Below the pieces are notes generated by a model. The model was not told where the DNA came from. It saw only the letters and a program-made list of their open reading frames with translations, and ran no database searches. Below are positions 20,426 to 32,605 of a stretch of DNA of 64,000 nt, one piece after another. The stretch covers positions 186,001-250,000 of the forward strand of contig CAKJVC010000198.1 in the NCBI GenBank assembly GCA_918026815.1, in the 5' to 3' direction. The translations under genes and the position numbers were made by a program. This DNA is from Chalara sp. BL73. Lineage: Eukaryota > Ascomycota > Leotiomycetes > Helotiales. The stretch's first letter is position 1. Each line of letters starts with the position of its first letter.

Positions 20426-22767
20426 GTCAGGGGAATACACGTTTGGCTTATAAAGCATTTGAGGTGAAGGTTTATGCTGAAGCTGAGGCTGGTTCGTTGC
20501 TTTCAATATAAAATCAAATTTGTTCGCACTTTTATTGATTTTTATCGTCTCGTGAATATTATCCTCTCTTGACTATTTAGAAGTCTTTGAATAATCCAGA
20601 AGCCGTTTTTCGCTTTCCTCTGTTTGTCGATAGCAGTTATACAAGGCACCTTATTCGGCTTTGGTCACTTATCTTCACCTTGCAGAGATAACTCGAGCCG
20701 TATAAGTTACTGTTGGAATGCATGTAAATAGAATCACCGTGAACGCGAAGTTGTGGGTCCTGAAAGGACCTACAACCTCGAGCAATATCTGCCAATCTTC
20801 ATAGGATCAGGCTTTGGTGATTGGCATTTGCTCTGCAACATATCATCGCTCATAGGAAACCACAACCAATGCAAAGCCTGAGTGATCACTTTGCCCCTGG
20901 TAAATCAGGCGAGGGAGCTGCATCGGGTCCCTATGGTTATTCAGAGGCTGTGCTGTAATCTCCCGTCAGACAGTGTGCCTTCGCTCTTCTAAATTTGTGT
21001 ATTGACACTCGCTATACAGAAGAAGCCAGAAAGGGATCCCCATAAAAATAGATAGTCCAGAAAAGGACCCGTAGAGCGATGCTTCATTAATTCAAGCTAT
21101 ATAAACGATTAAGGCAAGTTCAGTTATGAATATACCCAATTATTAAAAAAAATTGGCTTTGCTTCGACCAAGTAACCTAGATCGCGCCAAATAAAAGACG
21201 GAATGCTGTAAAAAGCTTTCGGAGCATATTAGTAAAATCTACGCACTTACAAATTACGGAATTTGCTTAATACTAATAAGATACAACAAAAAGCAAGCTA
21301 AAAATATTAATCGACTTATCAGAAGTTCGTTTTATTACACGCGTAAAGAATCTTTATTTTTGGCAATTTTTACTAGCAAAAAAGCATTTTTTCGAAAAAA
21401 AACCTAAGCAAGCATTCAATTGAAGCTTATATAGAATTATGTCGAAAAGCTGGTGTTTCGTTTAAAACTATAGCAAAAAAAGTACGTAAGCTGATTGTTA
21501 CCCGAAGTATAAAGCTAATGCCGGCGCCAGAATATTTTTTTTACTGGACCAGCAGCAAATTTTACTGACAGAATTGCGGAATTAAAAGCAGAAAATTCAA
21601 CGTTAATGGGTGAGGTTAACAAGTTGAAGAATACTGCTGTGGCAGAGTCAACACTTAAGCGAGATGCTGAAGAGGCCGCGAACAGCTGGAACGGCAATTA
21701 AGAAATGGTTCCTGGTCACTTTGCCATTATACAGAGGGCTGGGGGTAAGTTTAGGCTCACCGTATTTATAGGTCCACATAGCATAGTAGGCAATACTTTC
21801 TGCCTATAGGCGCGCTGGAACATGGTCCGGCCTAGAGGCGGCAGCTCAATTTCTTTGTTTACAGACTTTTAAGTACACATTCAAATAAGCTTAACTAATT
21901 TTTAAAGAAGTTCAGGATAAAAAGATAGAAATGTAGTTTATATAGTTAAATATATAAAAAGTTCGACTTGTGCAAATTTAAATGTTTTTAAATTTTATGC
22001 AAGTAATTACTAATAGTACTATTGGCTATTGTAATAAGCATATTATTTTTAATACTTATCAAACTAATTTTTTGCGACTTAATTCGTACTGTTTTACATT
22101 TTGCATACTTAGTTTGCCTGTTTGTTTTTTATGTAAAGTCGAAGCTACTTGACTTCGATTTTCTAGAGCTGCTAAACTAGTTAAACGTGCCGCTGCTCGA
22201 AAGCTTATACTCTATTTTCGTAATAGCACGATATTGCTTGTACTTAAAGAAAAAATTGACATGTTTAGTGCCGTTATTGTGAACGTGACTATTTGCTACA
22301 CGATTCCGGCTGTTTAGCTTGTTCGATTTGTAAAAAGCGAAAAATATGACGAGCTTAAAATCAGCCGGGTTGTTATAAGACTTATAAAGCCGGAATCCGT
22401 TTAACGTGATTCTAGTAATAATTAAAACTTTGGCAGCGATACTTTCGACAAACTTTTTAGTACTTTTTTAAAAAGCAAGTTTCTTAATAGCTGCAACGGC
22501 TTTAGCCAATAAAAACTTGATTGAGCTAGACATAATAGTAAAAAAAGTGTAAAACGTGAAAAACTTGATTGTAAATGGAATATTGAAAAGAACAATATAT
22601 AAATAAGCGTAATTATAAATAAAGTTGAATAAAAATAATAATTAATAAAGTTTTGCTTACTAAAAAAATCTTTAAGTTTAAATAACTTGAAGTTTTTACA
22701 GCTTGTAGCGATAAATACCTCGTAGTTTGCCGACTTGATTACTTGCGGTATAACAAGCTCGTAGAAA

Positions 22768-23388
22768 TGTCACGGCACGAGCTGTGGATCTACTGTCACG
22801 AACCAAATCCTGGGACCTGCTGAGGTCCCAGGAGGAGAGCCCCAGGACGCTCTGGCGTCCCAGGACCAATGGGATCCTAGGGATGTGGGTCCCGGGATCG
22901 GCCAGTGTCCTGGGACTTTAAGTGGGTAAAGGAGCGGGCGGCTTCTTGGCCCCTGGAAACCGCGACCCTGTCACGTGATGGAGTCTGTGGGAGTCTGGGG
23001 ACTCCAGCTAGGAGTAGAGACTCCAGCCCGACCGCAGTATATAAGTAGTCGCAGTTTCATAGTTTAAGAGCTTCGTGCTCAAACTTATTTTATAGCTTAG
23101 CAATATAGTCTTTGTTATACTCGTAACGTCTCACTCCTCAGTGAGAAGCAGTGTCTAGTTTATTTCATACATACCATACCAACCAACGAGCCTCAAGCCC
23201 AGCTACCAAGGCCCAAGGCTACCCCGTACGTTACATCTACAGATACAGAGGGCAGCTGTGGTACTATACGAGAATCTATAGCTAAGGAAGGAAGAGGGGG
23301 CTCGGGGAGAGCAGGCTATATATACACGAGGAGCTCGGGGAGCTCGCCTAATATGGATCACGTGTGCTTGGGAGCACGCGACGTGACA
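22768..23388 (-). mobile_element. 174-bp TG...CA element, copy 2, interrupted by another LTR
   Basis: The element is split at TCTAC by the insertion at 22794-23235. The halves are 22768-22793 and 23236-23388; removing the insert and one TCTAC restores about 174 bp on the minus strand. The flanks show no duplication of their own. Confidence 0.85.
22794..23235 (+). mobile_element. Solo LTR, family B (442 bp), nested, 5-bp duplication TCTAC
   Basis: The LTR begins TGTCACGAACCAAATCCTGG and ends CCCGTACGTTACA, with TCTAC at 22789-22793 and again at 23236-23240. It carries a TATA-like GCAGTATATAAGTAG about 250 bp in, followed by a likely R region (GAGCTTCGTGCTC). These are the hallmarks of a solo LTR left by recombination. 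It postdates both the 174-bp element and the RIP-like decay around it. Confidence 0.85.
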
Positions 23389-24087
23389 ACATGAAAAGCT
23401 GCCACCGGCTGCCGCATTGCGCTGTATCGACTGACTAACAACTGGGTAATAATCTGATTTTGTGACTTAACATGCTTTAAAGCGAGATTTTCGAAATTCG
23501 ACGTTTATACGCTTATATTCTCTGTTAAAGTTATTAATGCGACTATTGCTAAATAAACTATTTTCGAAGCGCCAAGACGCGCCGGAGCGCGCGCGTAAAT
23601 TGATTAAGCGCAGCGGTTACTTATCCGAAGTCGTTCTATTTTCGCTATTACTTACTTGTTCGACCAGAAATCTTTAATTTCTATGTTTTTTCGTCGTATA
23701 TTTTTGCGGCTGCGAACGCTAGTTTTGGATAAATTTCGCTTTATTTTCTTTTTTTTTTTATGTCGCGCAAGCCGCGTTACATCGCGTTTTATGTTATTTT
23801 CGACTACTTTGTTTAAAAAAAAAAAAAAGTAAACTTCGAAAAGTTTTACCCGATAACTTTGGGCGAAATTATTAATGAAAAGTATAAAGTCGTAATAAAA
23901 CTTAACTTCGGGTTAGCAAGCACAATATAGTGCTGTCGTAATTTAGCGTAAGTAAAACTCAGAAAACGTAAAATGGAGCTTAGTATTGACTAAATATAGC
24001 ACGAATAAATATGCTGCACTAAAGATTTACGTTTACGATTTAGTTGCAGAAAATGAAATTAACAACGAAACTGTTGAGAATTGGTGG

Positions 24088-24290
24088 TGTAGCCCACCCG
24101 TAAGGCATGGGCCATACCTCATGTGATAGCTTAGTCATCAGTGAAAGGGTCGCACCCCTTTTACTGAGCACCTCTGTAGAGCTCCTCAATCAATCAATCC
24201 ATTCTCCCTGAACCACTGCAATTGGGCAGACCTTGCGTACAGCACAAGCTTCCCTTCCCCAAGTTGACTGTGGTCAACTTAGCATACTTA
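24088..24290. mobile_element. GC-normal island, probable LTR remnant
   Basis: The island starts around TGTAGCCCACCCGTAAGG and ends near TGTGGTCAACTTAG within strongly AT-rich sequence. It contains a direct CA-rich stretch TCAATCAATCAATCC. No target duplication could be fixed, so the boundaries are approximate. Confidence 0.4.
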
Positions 24291-25092
24291 TTTTAATAGA
24301 AACTGCTATTTATAAATATTTTAGTACTGCGAAAAATTTCGACTATTTTGGCAAAATGTATATTCGCACTATTTAGGATTTTTTTTTTGTTACGAGCAGA
24401 GCGGGGAATCTTTATCAATGTTTAGTTTACGAGGTTTTTTTTAACGACATATTAAGTTTTCGGTATACTCGCTTAAATCGTAAACTGCTCGAAGCAATGC
24501 TTAAGCAAATTTTAATTTATTTGCTGCTCGTACTAGATTTTTTGCATAGCGAGTGCTATATTATTCACACAAGTTAAATCGCTTTTTTTACTATGCTTTG
24601 GAAAACATTAACAAAGTGCTAGATATAAAAAAAAAGAATATTTTGCTAAGTTTAGTCGATTTATTTATCGTAGAATAGCTAAACACAAAAGAAATCGCAG
24701 CATCGAGCTTTTACAAAAGTGTTAATAGTTACAATTTCTACAAAAGCGCAAACTTCGGTATTTCAACAAGATTTGGCCGCTCGATTTTGTGTGACTTTTC
24801 TTTCGCTCGAAACGGACAAATCGAGCATTGTTATAATTGTCGGATCACTCTACCTGTGGCAACACCACGTCTTTACGTGGATTGCTTAGGTTGAATGTGA
24901 TTGATTGTTGAAGGTTGAATGGAGGAATGAGGATATGCCCCTTCCAGGGTCATGTGACACCGTCACATGACCTGCCCCCCATTCAATAACTAATCTACGT
25001 ACAAACAATAATATTCAGCCGGATTTTTACCGGGCTCTCGAAGTTATTCTAAAAATGCTTTGGAGCTATACTGTAAATATATAAAACGTCGG

Positions 25093-25558
25093 TGTAACAA
25101 TCGGTATGCCCAAGTTGCAATACAGCAAGCAAAGGTGCGACACGGGAAGTCATGGCGCAGGTGCAAAGGGTGTGATTCAAGGTATGAGGGGTTTCAGACT
25201 AGATACGGGGTAGAGTCGGAGTCGCCTATATAAGAGGCCTGCTCTACCCTCTACAATTGTAACGACGCTAGAACACTACAGGCTGAGTAGAGGTATATGG
25301 GAGTACGTATCTTAGGCTAATAGTAGCATTCTAAGAGGTCTACTACGAAGGATATAAAAAACATAGAGAAAGAAATAATCTTGTAGACATAAGAAGCGCC
25401 TTTTATATCCCTTTCCATATCCTTCCGGAGTCCGTGTCGTACCTAGGTCCGTAAAGGATAGGAGTGCCATGTCCGAAAGGGGTCCGTATGGGCTCTCCCC
25501 CATCTTGGGTCCGTACCTTGCCACGTGATCAGGAGTCCATATGCCTTCGATTGTTACA
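25093..25558. mobile_element. 466-bp element with 11-bp inverted ends
   Basis: The ends are TGTAACAATCG and its inverse CGATTGTTACA. A TATA-like CGCCTATATAAGAGG lies inside. It fits a solo LTR or small TIR element. Overlapping it, a second inverted pair occurs at 25257-25306 and 25629-25679 (both with TGTAACGACGC and TATGGGAGT), so two related insertions or a rearrangement may be superposed. Confidence 0.5.
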
Positions 25559-26544
25559 ACAATTGCTCCTCATGTTTTTGTATCCTTAGTACTTTAGACC
25601 TATAAGGCAATTACGATCAGCCTATTGTACGCACTCCCATATGCCTCTATTCTAGCCCGTGATTCCTTGCGTCGTTACAGTCGGAGTTATAATGCGAGAT
25701 TTTTTGCATGCATGTAGCTAATAGCACGAAACTAATAAAAGCTTTTAAGTTTGGGACATATTTAAAAACAGACGTATGTTCGATAAGCTTAATCCCGAAA
25801 CTAGCAAGTATAAGAACCGCTTTTACTTTGCTAGTATAGTTGGTTTTTTGGGACTTTTTTTTTCGAGTTTTTTTAGCGAAACGAATACAGCTCCGTTTAC
25901 TTCGATAACAAAAGTAAATACTTAATTTCAAAAATGTGTATTCGCTAACTTAATATGTATACGACAAGCAACTAGAAGTGTCGGAATCTTGTTTTATTAG
26001 TATTTTGGGAAAATTCCGAAAGAAATCTCGAAGTTTTCAATAAAAAAAGCTTTTTTGACTTTGTCCGCAAAATAGTCAAGTGAACGCTAAAATCGAAAGC
26101 GTCGCTTTTTAAGCTATTAAAAGACTTTTAGCTTTTTGAAAAATGTGAAAAAGTAAAAGTTGGTTTTGGTTTAATAACTTAAGCAGCTACTAGTAAGTGT
26201 CGATGTTTATTAAAGTTTAAACTAGAACACGGCGAGCACAGAAAAACTTGGCTAACTTATAGCGTTCGTTGCGGAAAGCTTACACAACTTAGTAAAACAA
26301 GCAACTTGTATGCCAGCTTTACTTATATTGCTGAATTCTGTTTTTTATTTGGCGTTACAGCACGCGAAGAAATAAACGATCTCACTGTACTACTACGAAC
26401 CGACCAATCGCACATGCCACGTTTAAATAGTTTATTGCTTAAATAATAATATATATTGTTGACAATCTAGACTCTGTTAAAGAGTGTGGAACTGGTAAGT
26501 GATAGTTTTGAGCGGCCGTAATCCTCATAGGCCTACTGCCAATA

Positions 26545-26725
26545 GATCCGCCATTCCTCATTGTCGGTATGCCATCTATGTCGGCACGTGACATGCAGGG
26601 CTTGCCCGCACACTTCCATAGCCGTAGAGTAGAATCTTAGTAGAACAATCAATCAAGGAACTATAATCACACCAGCAAGAGCGTAGTCAATAGCTACTAC
26701 GCCTTTTGCTACGTGATAGGTATCC
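26545..26725 (-). repeat. Dispersed LTR-like repeat F, copy 2
   Basis: Reverse-complement match to 41600-41765, including GATTATAGTTCCTTGATTGA, and to the decayed copy at 235-430. It borders the end of the AT-rich block. Confidence 0.7.
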
Positions 26726-27778
26726 TACGGAACCAACAGCTAGGGTATTTTGATTTCGGAGAGTCGGATCGAGTTGTGCATATTAGTACTTTGATTTCTC
26801 ATTTTTCGTCTTTCGATGTTTATATGCTCTATGTTAATGCAAGTATATACTTCTGCACCTTTGAATAGTACAAAAACTTTCTGAGGCCATATGGCTGTCA
26901 TGTATTCCTCAGGCCGTAAACAGTTTTTTTTTCTAGAATGTTCCGCGGGTAACATAGAATCCTTCTAACATGCCTGTTCGCGTGATGGATGCTTTTGCTC
27001 TAATTTTAGATATGTGCTGACGCGGCTCTAATTTTAGCTAAACCCTTTTGAAATAAACTGAATAATCTCCCAACATCTTTCTAGCTGACAATTCTTATTC
27101 AATCTCTCGACAATATTCTACTGACACATACAGACCCCTCAGACACTTTCGAATCTTACAGTGTTTGGTCAGTCTAACTGATAGTTAGCGATGCTATCGC
27201 TTGCATCGGCAAAGGGATCAAGCCATAAGCTCCAGAAACAGGCAGACCGGCGAAGGAGAGCATACTTACAGGCACGTCGATAAGTGTGGGTTCTTTTCGC
27301 GCACAATGAACTTAGCCATGTGTGGCTTCCAAGCTCTGAACCTTTGCTAGCCCTATCTTTCTCCCCCACAGAGTTTGGGCGGAATCCGTCTATTTATCCG
27401 CCGACGATGAATTCGACTTGCATTCGACTTAAGCATCAGAAGGGAAGCGTGGTGGCTACACGACAAGGTACAACTACAGTGTGAGCTTCCGCATTCGTCT
27501 GTCGTAGCGTATGATATCAAAGGTTGCCGTCTCCAAGTGGACACTCCATCATCTCTAATGCAGAACGGTTGCGTTGGGTTGCAGAGTCGAAAGCTTGCCT
27601 GTGCGGTGACCTTCCGGCATCTGGCCAGTCAGAGCTGTCACATCGAGACTGCCGCCTCGATAGAGCTGTTACTATGTCAATTCTGTCATCTTATCGGTCT
27701 ATCATTTCGTTAAGACTATCATCTCTTCATTTTGCTATAAAGAAGTTTTAATTCCATTTTGTAAAACTGGCCTTTTTC
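26726..27778. other. Intergenic, nothing firmly recognised
   Basis: About 1 kb of mixed composition with only short frames (60-75 codons) and no motif. The last part lies downstream of the MADS-like gene. Confidence 0.4.
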
Positions 27779-28163
27779 TTATTCTTCTGCCTTATTCTTC
27801 CGAGGCAATTTTTTTTTCTTTGGTATGTTTAGAAATGCGCGTTTTTCGATGTCTTCCGGTAACATATTTTTCGGAAAAGGATAGGCAGTTTGCTAGATCA
27901 GTATTAGCACCGATTGTATATCTTGGGCAAATACTCGCGTTACTTACTATCTCTGCCATAGATAGTGGCCACGATGCATGGTTCCTAGATTTGTACGTCG
28001 TGTATTGACCATGCTTGCAAATGATCAGCGCTACGTCGATACCATCAAACTCCCCTAATTCATAGGCTTTCTTGATCAAGGTATCCCTTCTCCTGTTTAT
28101 TCTCTCGCTCTTTCTTTTTCTTTTTATCCCTTCGTCGCTTCCTTTGGACTTTTTAGCCTCCAT
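27779..28163 (-). CDS. MADS-box-like small protein, two exons, 109 aa
   Basis: Exon 1 is 28163-27948 and exon 2 is 27892-27779. The 55-bp intron (GTAAGT donor, GCTAATAC branch region, CTAG acceptor) is phase 0. Residues ~15-59 form a divergent MADS (SRF-type) DNA-binding region: basic RKRKSERINRRRDTLIKK, then AYELGEFDGIDVALIICK and a strand GQYTTYKS. After splicing the C-terminus reads YPFPKNMLPEDIEKRAF and ends in a lysine-rich tail. MADS proteins bind CArG-like DNA as dimers in the nucleus; this one is short and lacks a long activation region. A fragment of a second copy lies at 37949-38055. Reading through the intron also gives an open frame, so it may be misannotated as one exon. Confidence 0.7.
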
Positions 28164-29232
28164 TTATACAGAACCTCTTCCAGAAGTCGAGAAGGTTTCT
28201 CCAGGTCACTTAATAAACTTCGGGCCTTGGGCCTGAGATATTTGAGAGCTGTCTTGTTCAGGGCCGTGTTTCATAAAGGGCCTTCTATTATTGATGGTTG
28301 TCTTTGAGGACCCTCTTGTACCTGTCACTCCTGGTGCACCCTAGTCTGTGCACCCTTGTCTCTGCACCCTTGTCTGCCTCGCTCTTATCACGACTTCCTG
28401 TCCGGAGATACTCCGATGGGAAGCTGGGGTCCGATTTGGTTCCCTTATCTGATTCTAGTTATCGTGGTAGGAAAGGATTGCCGAATCGGGCTCCGCACCC
28501 ATCTGTTCACTAAACTTATTACAGTGGCCTCTTCTGCCGCAAATATCGGCGTCGCAGATTGAACCATGATACTCATACTAGCCATTCGTAGCAATCAAAG
28601 CAAGCACATCTATATTCAACCTGGGAACATGCCAATCAAAAGAAGTTAAAAATCGAGCTAGAGCATGTAGATACGCAAAATATTTGGGAGCGGAGGCTCT
28701 GGTACGTTCATAACTCTTATGAATGTCAAGCTTAGAAAAGGCACAAACATCTGCTAAGTGATGATTCAGTATATTTTGTTTGAGTCACACCCAAAATGAC
28801 GAACTTATTCGAGGGCTGAAGTGCTCGCATGTGTTTCATGAGCAATGTGCAGATCAACGGCGTTTAAAAGGAAAGTAAACGTGTCCATTATGCAGGTCTA
28901 CTTAACTAATTAGGGACGATTGAAAATATCAACCTTGCCGGGTAAACCATAAGCAAAGATAAATTAGCCCAGGCTTCCTCTATACTGTCTCTACTCACTC
29001 ATCAACTAAATAGCATCTGCACGTCCACTCATTCGCTGCAGGTAATGCTCGATCTGGGAGACGTTATAGCAATAAACTGGGTTACCTCCTTCTTCCAACT
29101 TAGGCTGCTAATGAGACAACTTCCACCCGCATAATTATTGCAATTTCCTCTTCGCCTATTACGACAACTGGCATGACAAGTCCGTCTTTCGTCTGCTGAT
29201 TTGCTATAGCCCAAGCCAATGGGCTCCTGATG
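28164..29232. other. Intergenic, nothing recognised
   Basis: About 1.07 kb separates the 5' end of the MADS-like gene from the 3' end of the ENA-type ATPase. It has only short frames, one in a CACCCTTGTCT-rich stretch (28340-28380), and no motif. It should hold the MADS promoter and the ATPase terminator. Confidence 0.45.
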
Positions 29233-32200
29233 TCACTCAGATTGATCAAAGTAGGCTGCAAAAGCCTTCTTCTCCAAATCCTCAGCGTGTCCACCCTTCT
29301 TTATCAGCTGTGTCCGGAAATAGACACGTTTAGCCCATTTCCAGAGTTCACAGCCAGCAAAGAATAAAATAGCTTCCAAAAACACGATGCCCCATTCCCA
29401 GCTTATTCCTGTGTGCTTGAACACCACATGATTAAGCGTTGGGATGTACAGCGTTGGGAAAATCGTGATAAAGCCAGCGACGACGGCCCAAAACAAAAAT
29501 TGATTGCGCCAGACGTCGTAAGCCCATTGCGTGAAGTACTTCTTGCTTTTGGGTTGCATGCGGAAAAAGGAGCGGCGCATATTTACCATCTCCCAGGCAA
29601 GGAAGAGCGCGAACCAGGTCAGGCAGACGAAGGTGGTAGCGCGAGCGCGGAATACGGTATCGCACTGGGGAGAGTAGGAGTCGTTGCAGCCTTCGCCGAG
29701 ATTGCCGTCGCCGAAACCGAACATAACGAGCGAGAAGGCAGAAAGGCAGAGGGCAGCCATCCAGAGTCCGTAAACGAGCATGTCGAGCATCACTTCCCTA
29801 GTGAAAACGCCAACTTTGAGAGGATGGGGTGGACGCGACATGATATCTGGTGCCGGAGCCTCGAAACCAAGACCCATATCGGGCATTCCTATACTCTTGT
29901 TAGTTGATTGCACAGTTTGTGATGTGTCGAAGACCACCAACCGGATGTGATCATAATAACCCACAAAATCTCAACAGGTGACAGAGGGAAGACGGAGAGG
30001 CTAGACTTATCCTTGAATGCAAGGCCAATAAGGAGGGTGCACGCCTGGGCAATGTTTTCTGCGAGGAGGTGGAGAATAAATTTCTGGATGTTATCAAACA
30101 TACGACGACCTTCTTCGACGGCGTTCAGGATAGAAGCAAAGTTGTCGTCCGTGAGGACAATGTCTGAAGCATCCTTTGCAACATCGGAACCAGCAAGTCC
30201 CATTGCAATACCAACATCAGCACGCTTCAGGGAAGGAGAATCGTTGACTCCGTCACCGGTCATTGCTACAAAGCGTCCACGTCTATGAAGTGCCTCGATC
30301 ATCCGAACTTTCGTTGTTGGCGAGCATCGTGCAATGACTAGCGGGAGAAGTGGAAGAGCATCTATCTCGTCATCCGACAGCTTGTCAAATTGTCCAGCTG
30401 TCATTACCATACTGACGGCTTTATCTTGAGCGATGGATGTCGTATTAGAAGGCATGATTCCAACCTGAAGTGCTATAGCTCTCGCAGTACTGGGGTGATC
30501 ACCCGTTAACATGTGTACAGCGACGCCTGATTGATGACAAGCCGTGACAGCACCAGCAGTTTCAGGTCTGGGAGGATCGTAAAGACCAACAAGTCCGCGA
30601 AATACAAGACTGCTTTCGACAATTTCACGTTCGGGCACTTTCAGCTCATCAATCTTGCTCAATAATTCTCTGCTTGCCAAGGCCAGAACGCGAAGGCCTT
30701 GGCTGGCGAGCGCTTCCATGTTCTCGAGGACTTGACCGTGGACATCTTCCGTCAATTCGGATCCACCGGTGGGTCCACAAATCGTAGAACAAGATTCTAA
30801 CACTCGCTCTACAGCACCTTTTGTCAGAACCGTGGTATGTTCCGCGCTTTCGAGGATAACTGACATCTTCTTGATACTGGAGTCGAATGGATACTCTGCT
30901 CGTTGAGTCCAGATGGGGTTAATACCACCAGTCCAACGAGAGCGGTTCCAGTTAAATCTAGAAGCAAACACCTGGATTGCGATATCGGTAGGGTCCCCAC
31001 GTGCCTTCCATTCATTTTCGGATTTGTGCACGTGCGCCAGGTTGGCGAGTGACGCAATATTAAGAAACTGCTTGAGATCATGGTTATTTTTGAGCAAGTC
31101 TTCCATACTGAATACCGGCGCGCTATTCTCACTGGATTCTTTCTCGATTTGTTCTTCTCTGGGCGCAATTTCATGGTGCGATATATTACCGATGGTTGGA
31201 TCGATGGGATTCTCCGAGATGCTCACAGAGTAAGTGCCTTTGCCTGGAATCCAGGCTTTCTTAACAACCATTTTGCCTTGGGTTAGGGTACCCGTCTTAT
31301 CAGAGCATATGTCTATACTCCTTTAGTTGAGGTGAGGTAGCTGAAATATTTCTGGGCTCACCTGTGACGCCACCTAAAGCTTCGAGCGAATCTAGTTTCC
31401 GCACTACAACATGACGTTTAACCATTCTCTTCGTCCCAGCAGCCATTGTTATTGTCAAAACCACTATCAGTGAAGCAGGAATCATGGACAGACCGGTTGC
31501 GACAGCATATATAATGACCTCTGTGTTGTTCGAAAAGCTGTTTGCACCAAGAACAATAATAGCGCAAACAACGGCAATCCCAAAGAGAAGCATTGCAAGC
31601 TTAGAAAGCCTGCGCTGCAAGGGTGTCCCAATATTTACCCCTAGGAATCTGCCCACAAAATCACTGGCGGTGAGTGCCCCTGCTTCCACGTATTGATAAG
31701 GCTTTGCGCTTCCGTCTGGTTTCCGCTTGACATGTCGTCGCTTGGAATTCTCGCCTCGAAGTGCAGCAGCAATAGATCCGATCTCGGTGGTCATCCCAGT
31801 AGCGAATACTACACCGCGGGCTCGACCTTTGGTAACAGTAGAAGAGCTGTAAATAACATTGAAGCGATCTCCGGGTCCGGTGTCGGCCTCGAAGATTGAG
31901 TTCGCCTCTTTTTGCACCGGTAGAGATTCGCCAGTAAGTAAAGCCTCATCAGTTTCGAAGTTCATAGCCTCAGCAAGACTTCAAATATTGTCAGAAGACG
32001 TACGAAGCAAGACCGCAGAAATCTTACCGAATATCCGCTGGGACAGTGTCACCGACCTTGACCTCAACAAGATCTCCAAACACAATTTCGCCAGTAGGGA
32101 CAACAATAGTGTTACCGTCACGAATAACGCTAGCAGTTGGAGAACTCAAAGAGCGCAAAGAGTCCATCGTCTTCTCAGCACTGAACTCCTGGAAAAAGCC

Positions 32201-32605
32201 GACAATGATATTTAATGCGATGACGGCAGAGATAACTCCGCCTTCAATATAGGAACCGATTCCAAAACTGACCGCCATGGCCAGTATCAGCACCTAGAGA
32301 GTTGGATCAGAAAATCTGTATCTATCGTTCATGCATATGGTACGCTTAACTAGAGTCATGGCATTTGCGACTTGTCGAATGAGAATCTTGACTGGAGAAA
32401 CCTCAGCACCGTCGTCGAGCTCGTTTTTCCCATATTTTTCGAGACGAGTCGTAACTTCAGCAGCTGTGAGACCATTCTCAAGATTAGCACCGATCTCAGT
32501 TGCAATCTGATCAATTGCTAAGGCGTGTGGAAGAGCAGACAGAGGCTCGTTAGCCTGGCCAGATATGTGAGCCGTAGAAACCTCTTTTTTACCCTTAGCA
32601 GCCAT
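29233..32605 (-). CDS. ENA-type P-type ATPase (Na+/K+ efflux), five exons, 1054 aa
   Basis: Exons, 5' to 3': 32605-32351, 32293-32028, 31978-31362, 31312-29942 and 29888-29233; introns are 49-57 bp and phases agree (3165 bp). The enzyme would pump Na+ or K+ out of the cell at the plasma membrane, driven by ATP. Visible P-type hallmarks are the TGES loop (residues 189-192), CSDKTGTLTQGKM with phosphorylated D384 restored across a splice junction, KGAVERVLE in the N domain, MLTGDHPSTA and MTGDGVNDSPSLKRADVGIA. The TQGKM ending after DKTGTL and an M4 segment without the calcium-pump signature point to the fungal ENA group (P-IID). The start MAAKGKKEV is the first ATG of exon 1. The last intron uses a GTTGGT donor. 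No lesions are seen, and this is the clearest housekeeping-type gene in the window. Confidence 0.9.

Larger units (their letters stand above)
20560..26540. other. AT-rich, RIP-like block with no intact gene
   Basis: Base composition drops sharply, with many TA-rich runs and stops in all six frames. Short remnants can be seen: 21540-21700 keeps a coiled-coil-like reading (ELKAENSTLMGEVNKLKN). A hairpin at 20750-20776 (GTTGTGGGTCC...GGACCTACAAC) recurs at 41502-41529. Islands of normal composition at about 21720-21860, 22768-23388, 24088-24290, 24840-25020 and 25093-25680 are later insertions. The block is best read as old transposons decayed by repeat-induced point mutation. Confidence 0.75.

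Noticed and set aside
25647..25931. 94-codon minus-strand frame, Lys/Ile-rich
   Set aside because: It lies in RIP-like AT-rich sequence; composition alone explains it.
29413..29907. 164-codon plus-strand frame
   Set aside because: It is the antisense shadow of the last ATPase exons, whose minus-strand reading is a clear P-type ATPase.
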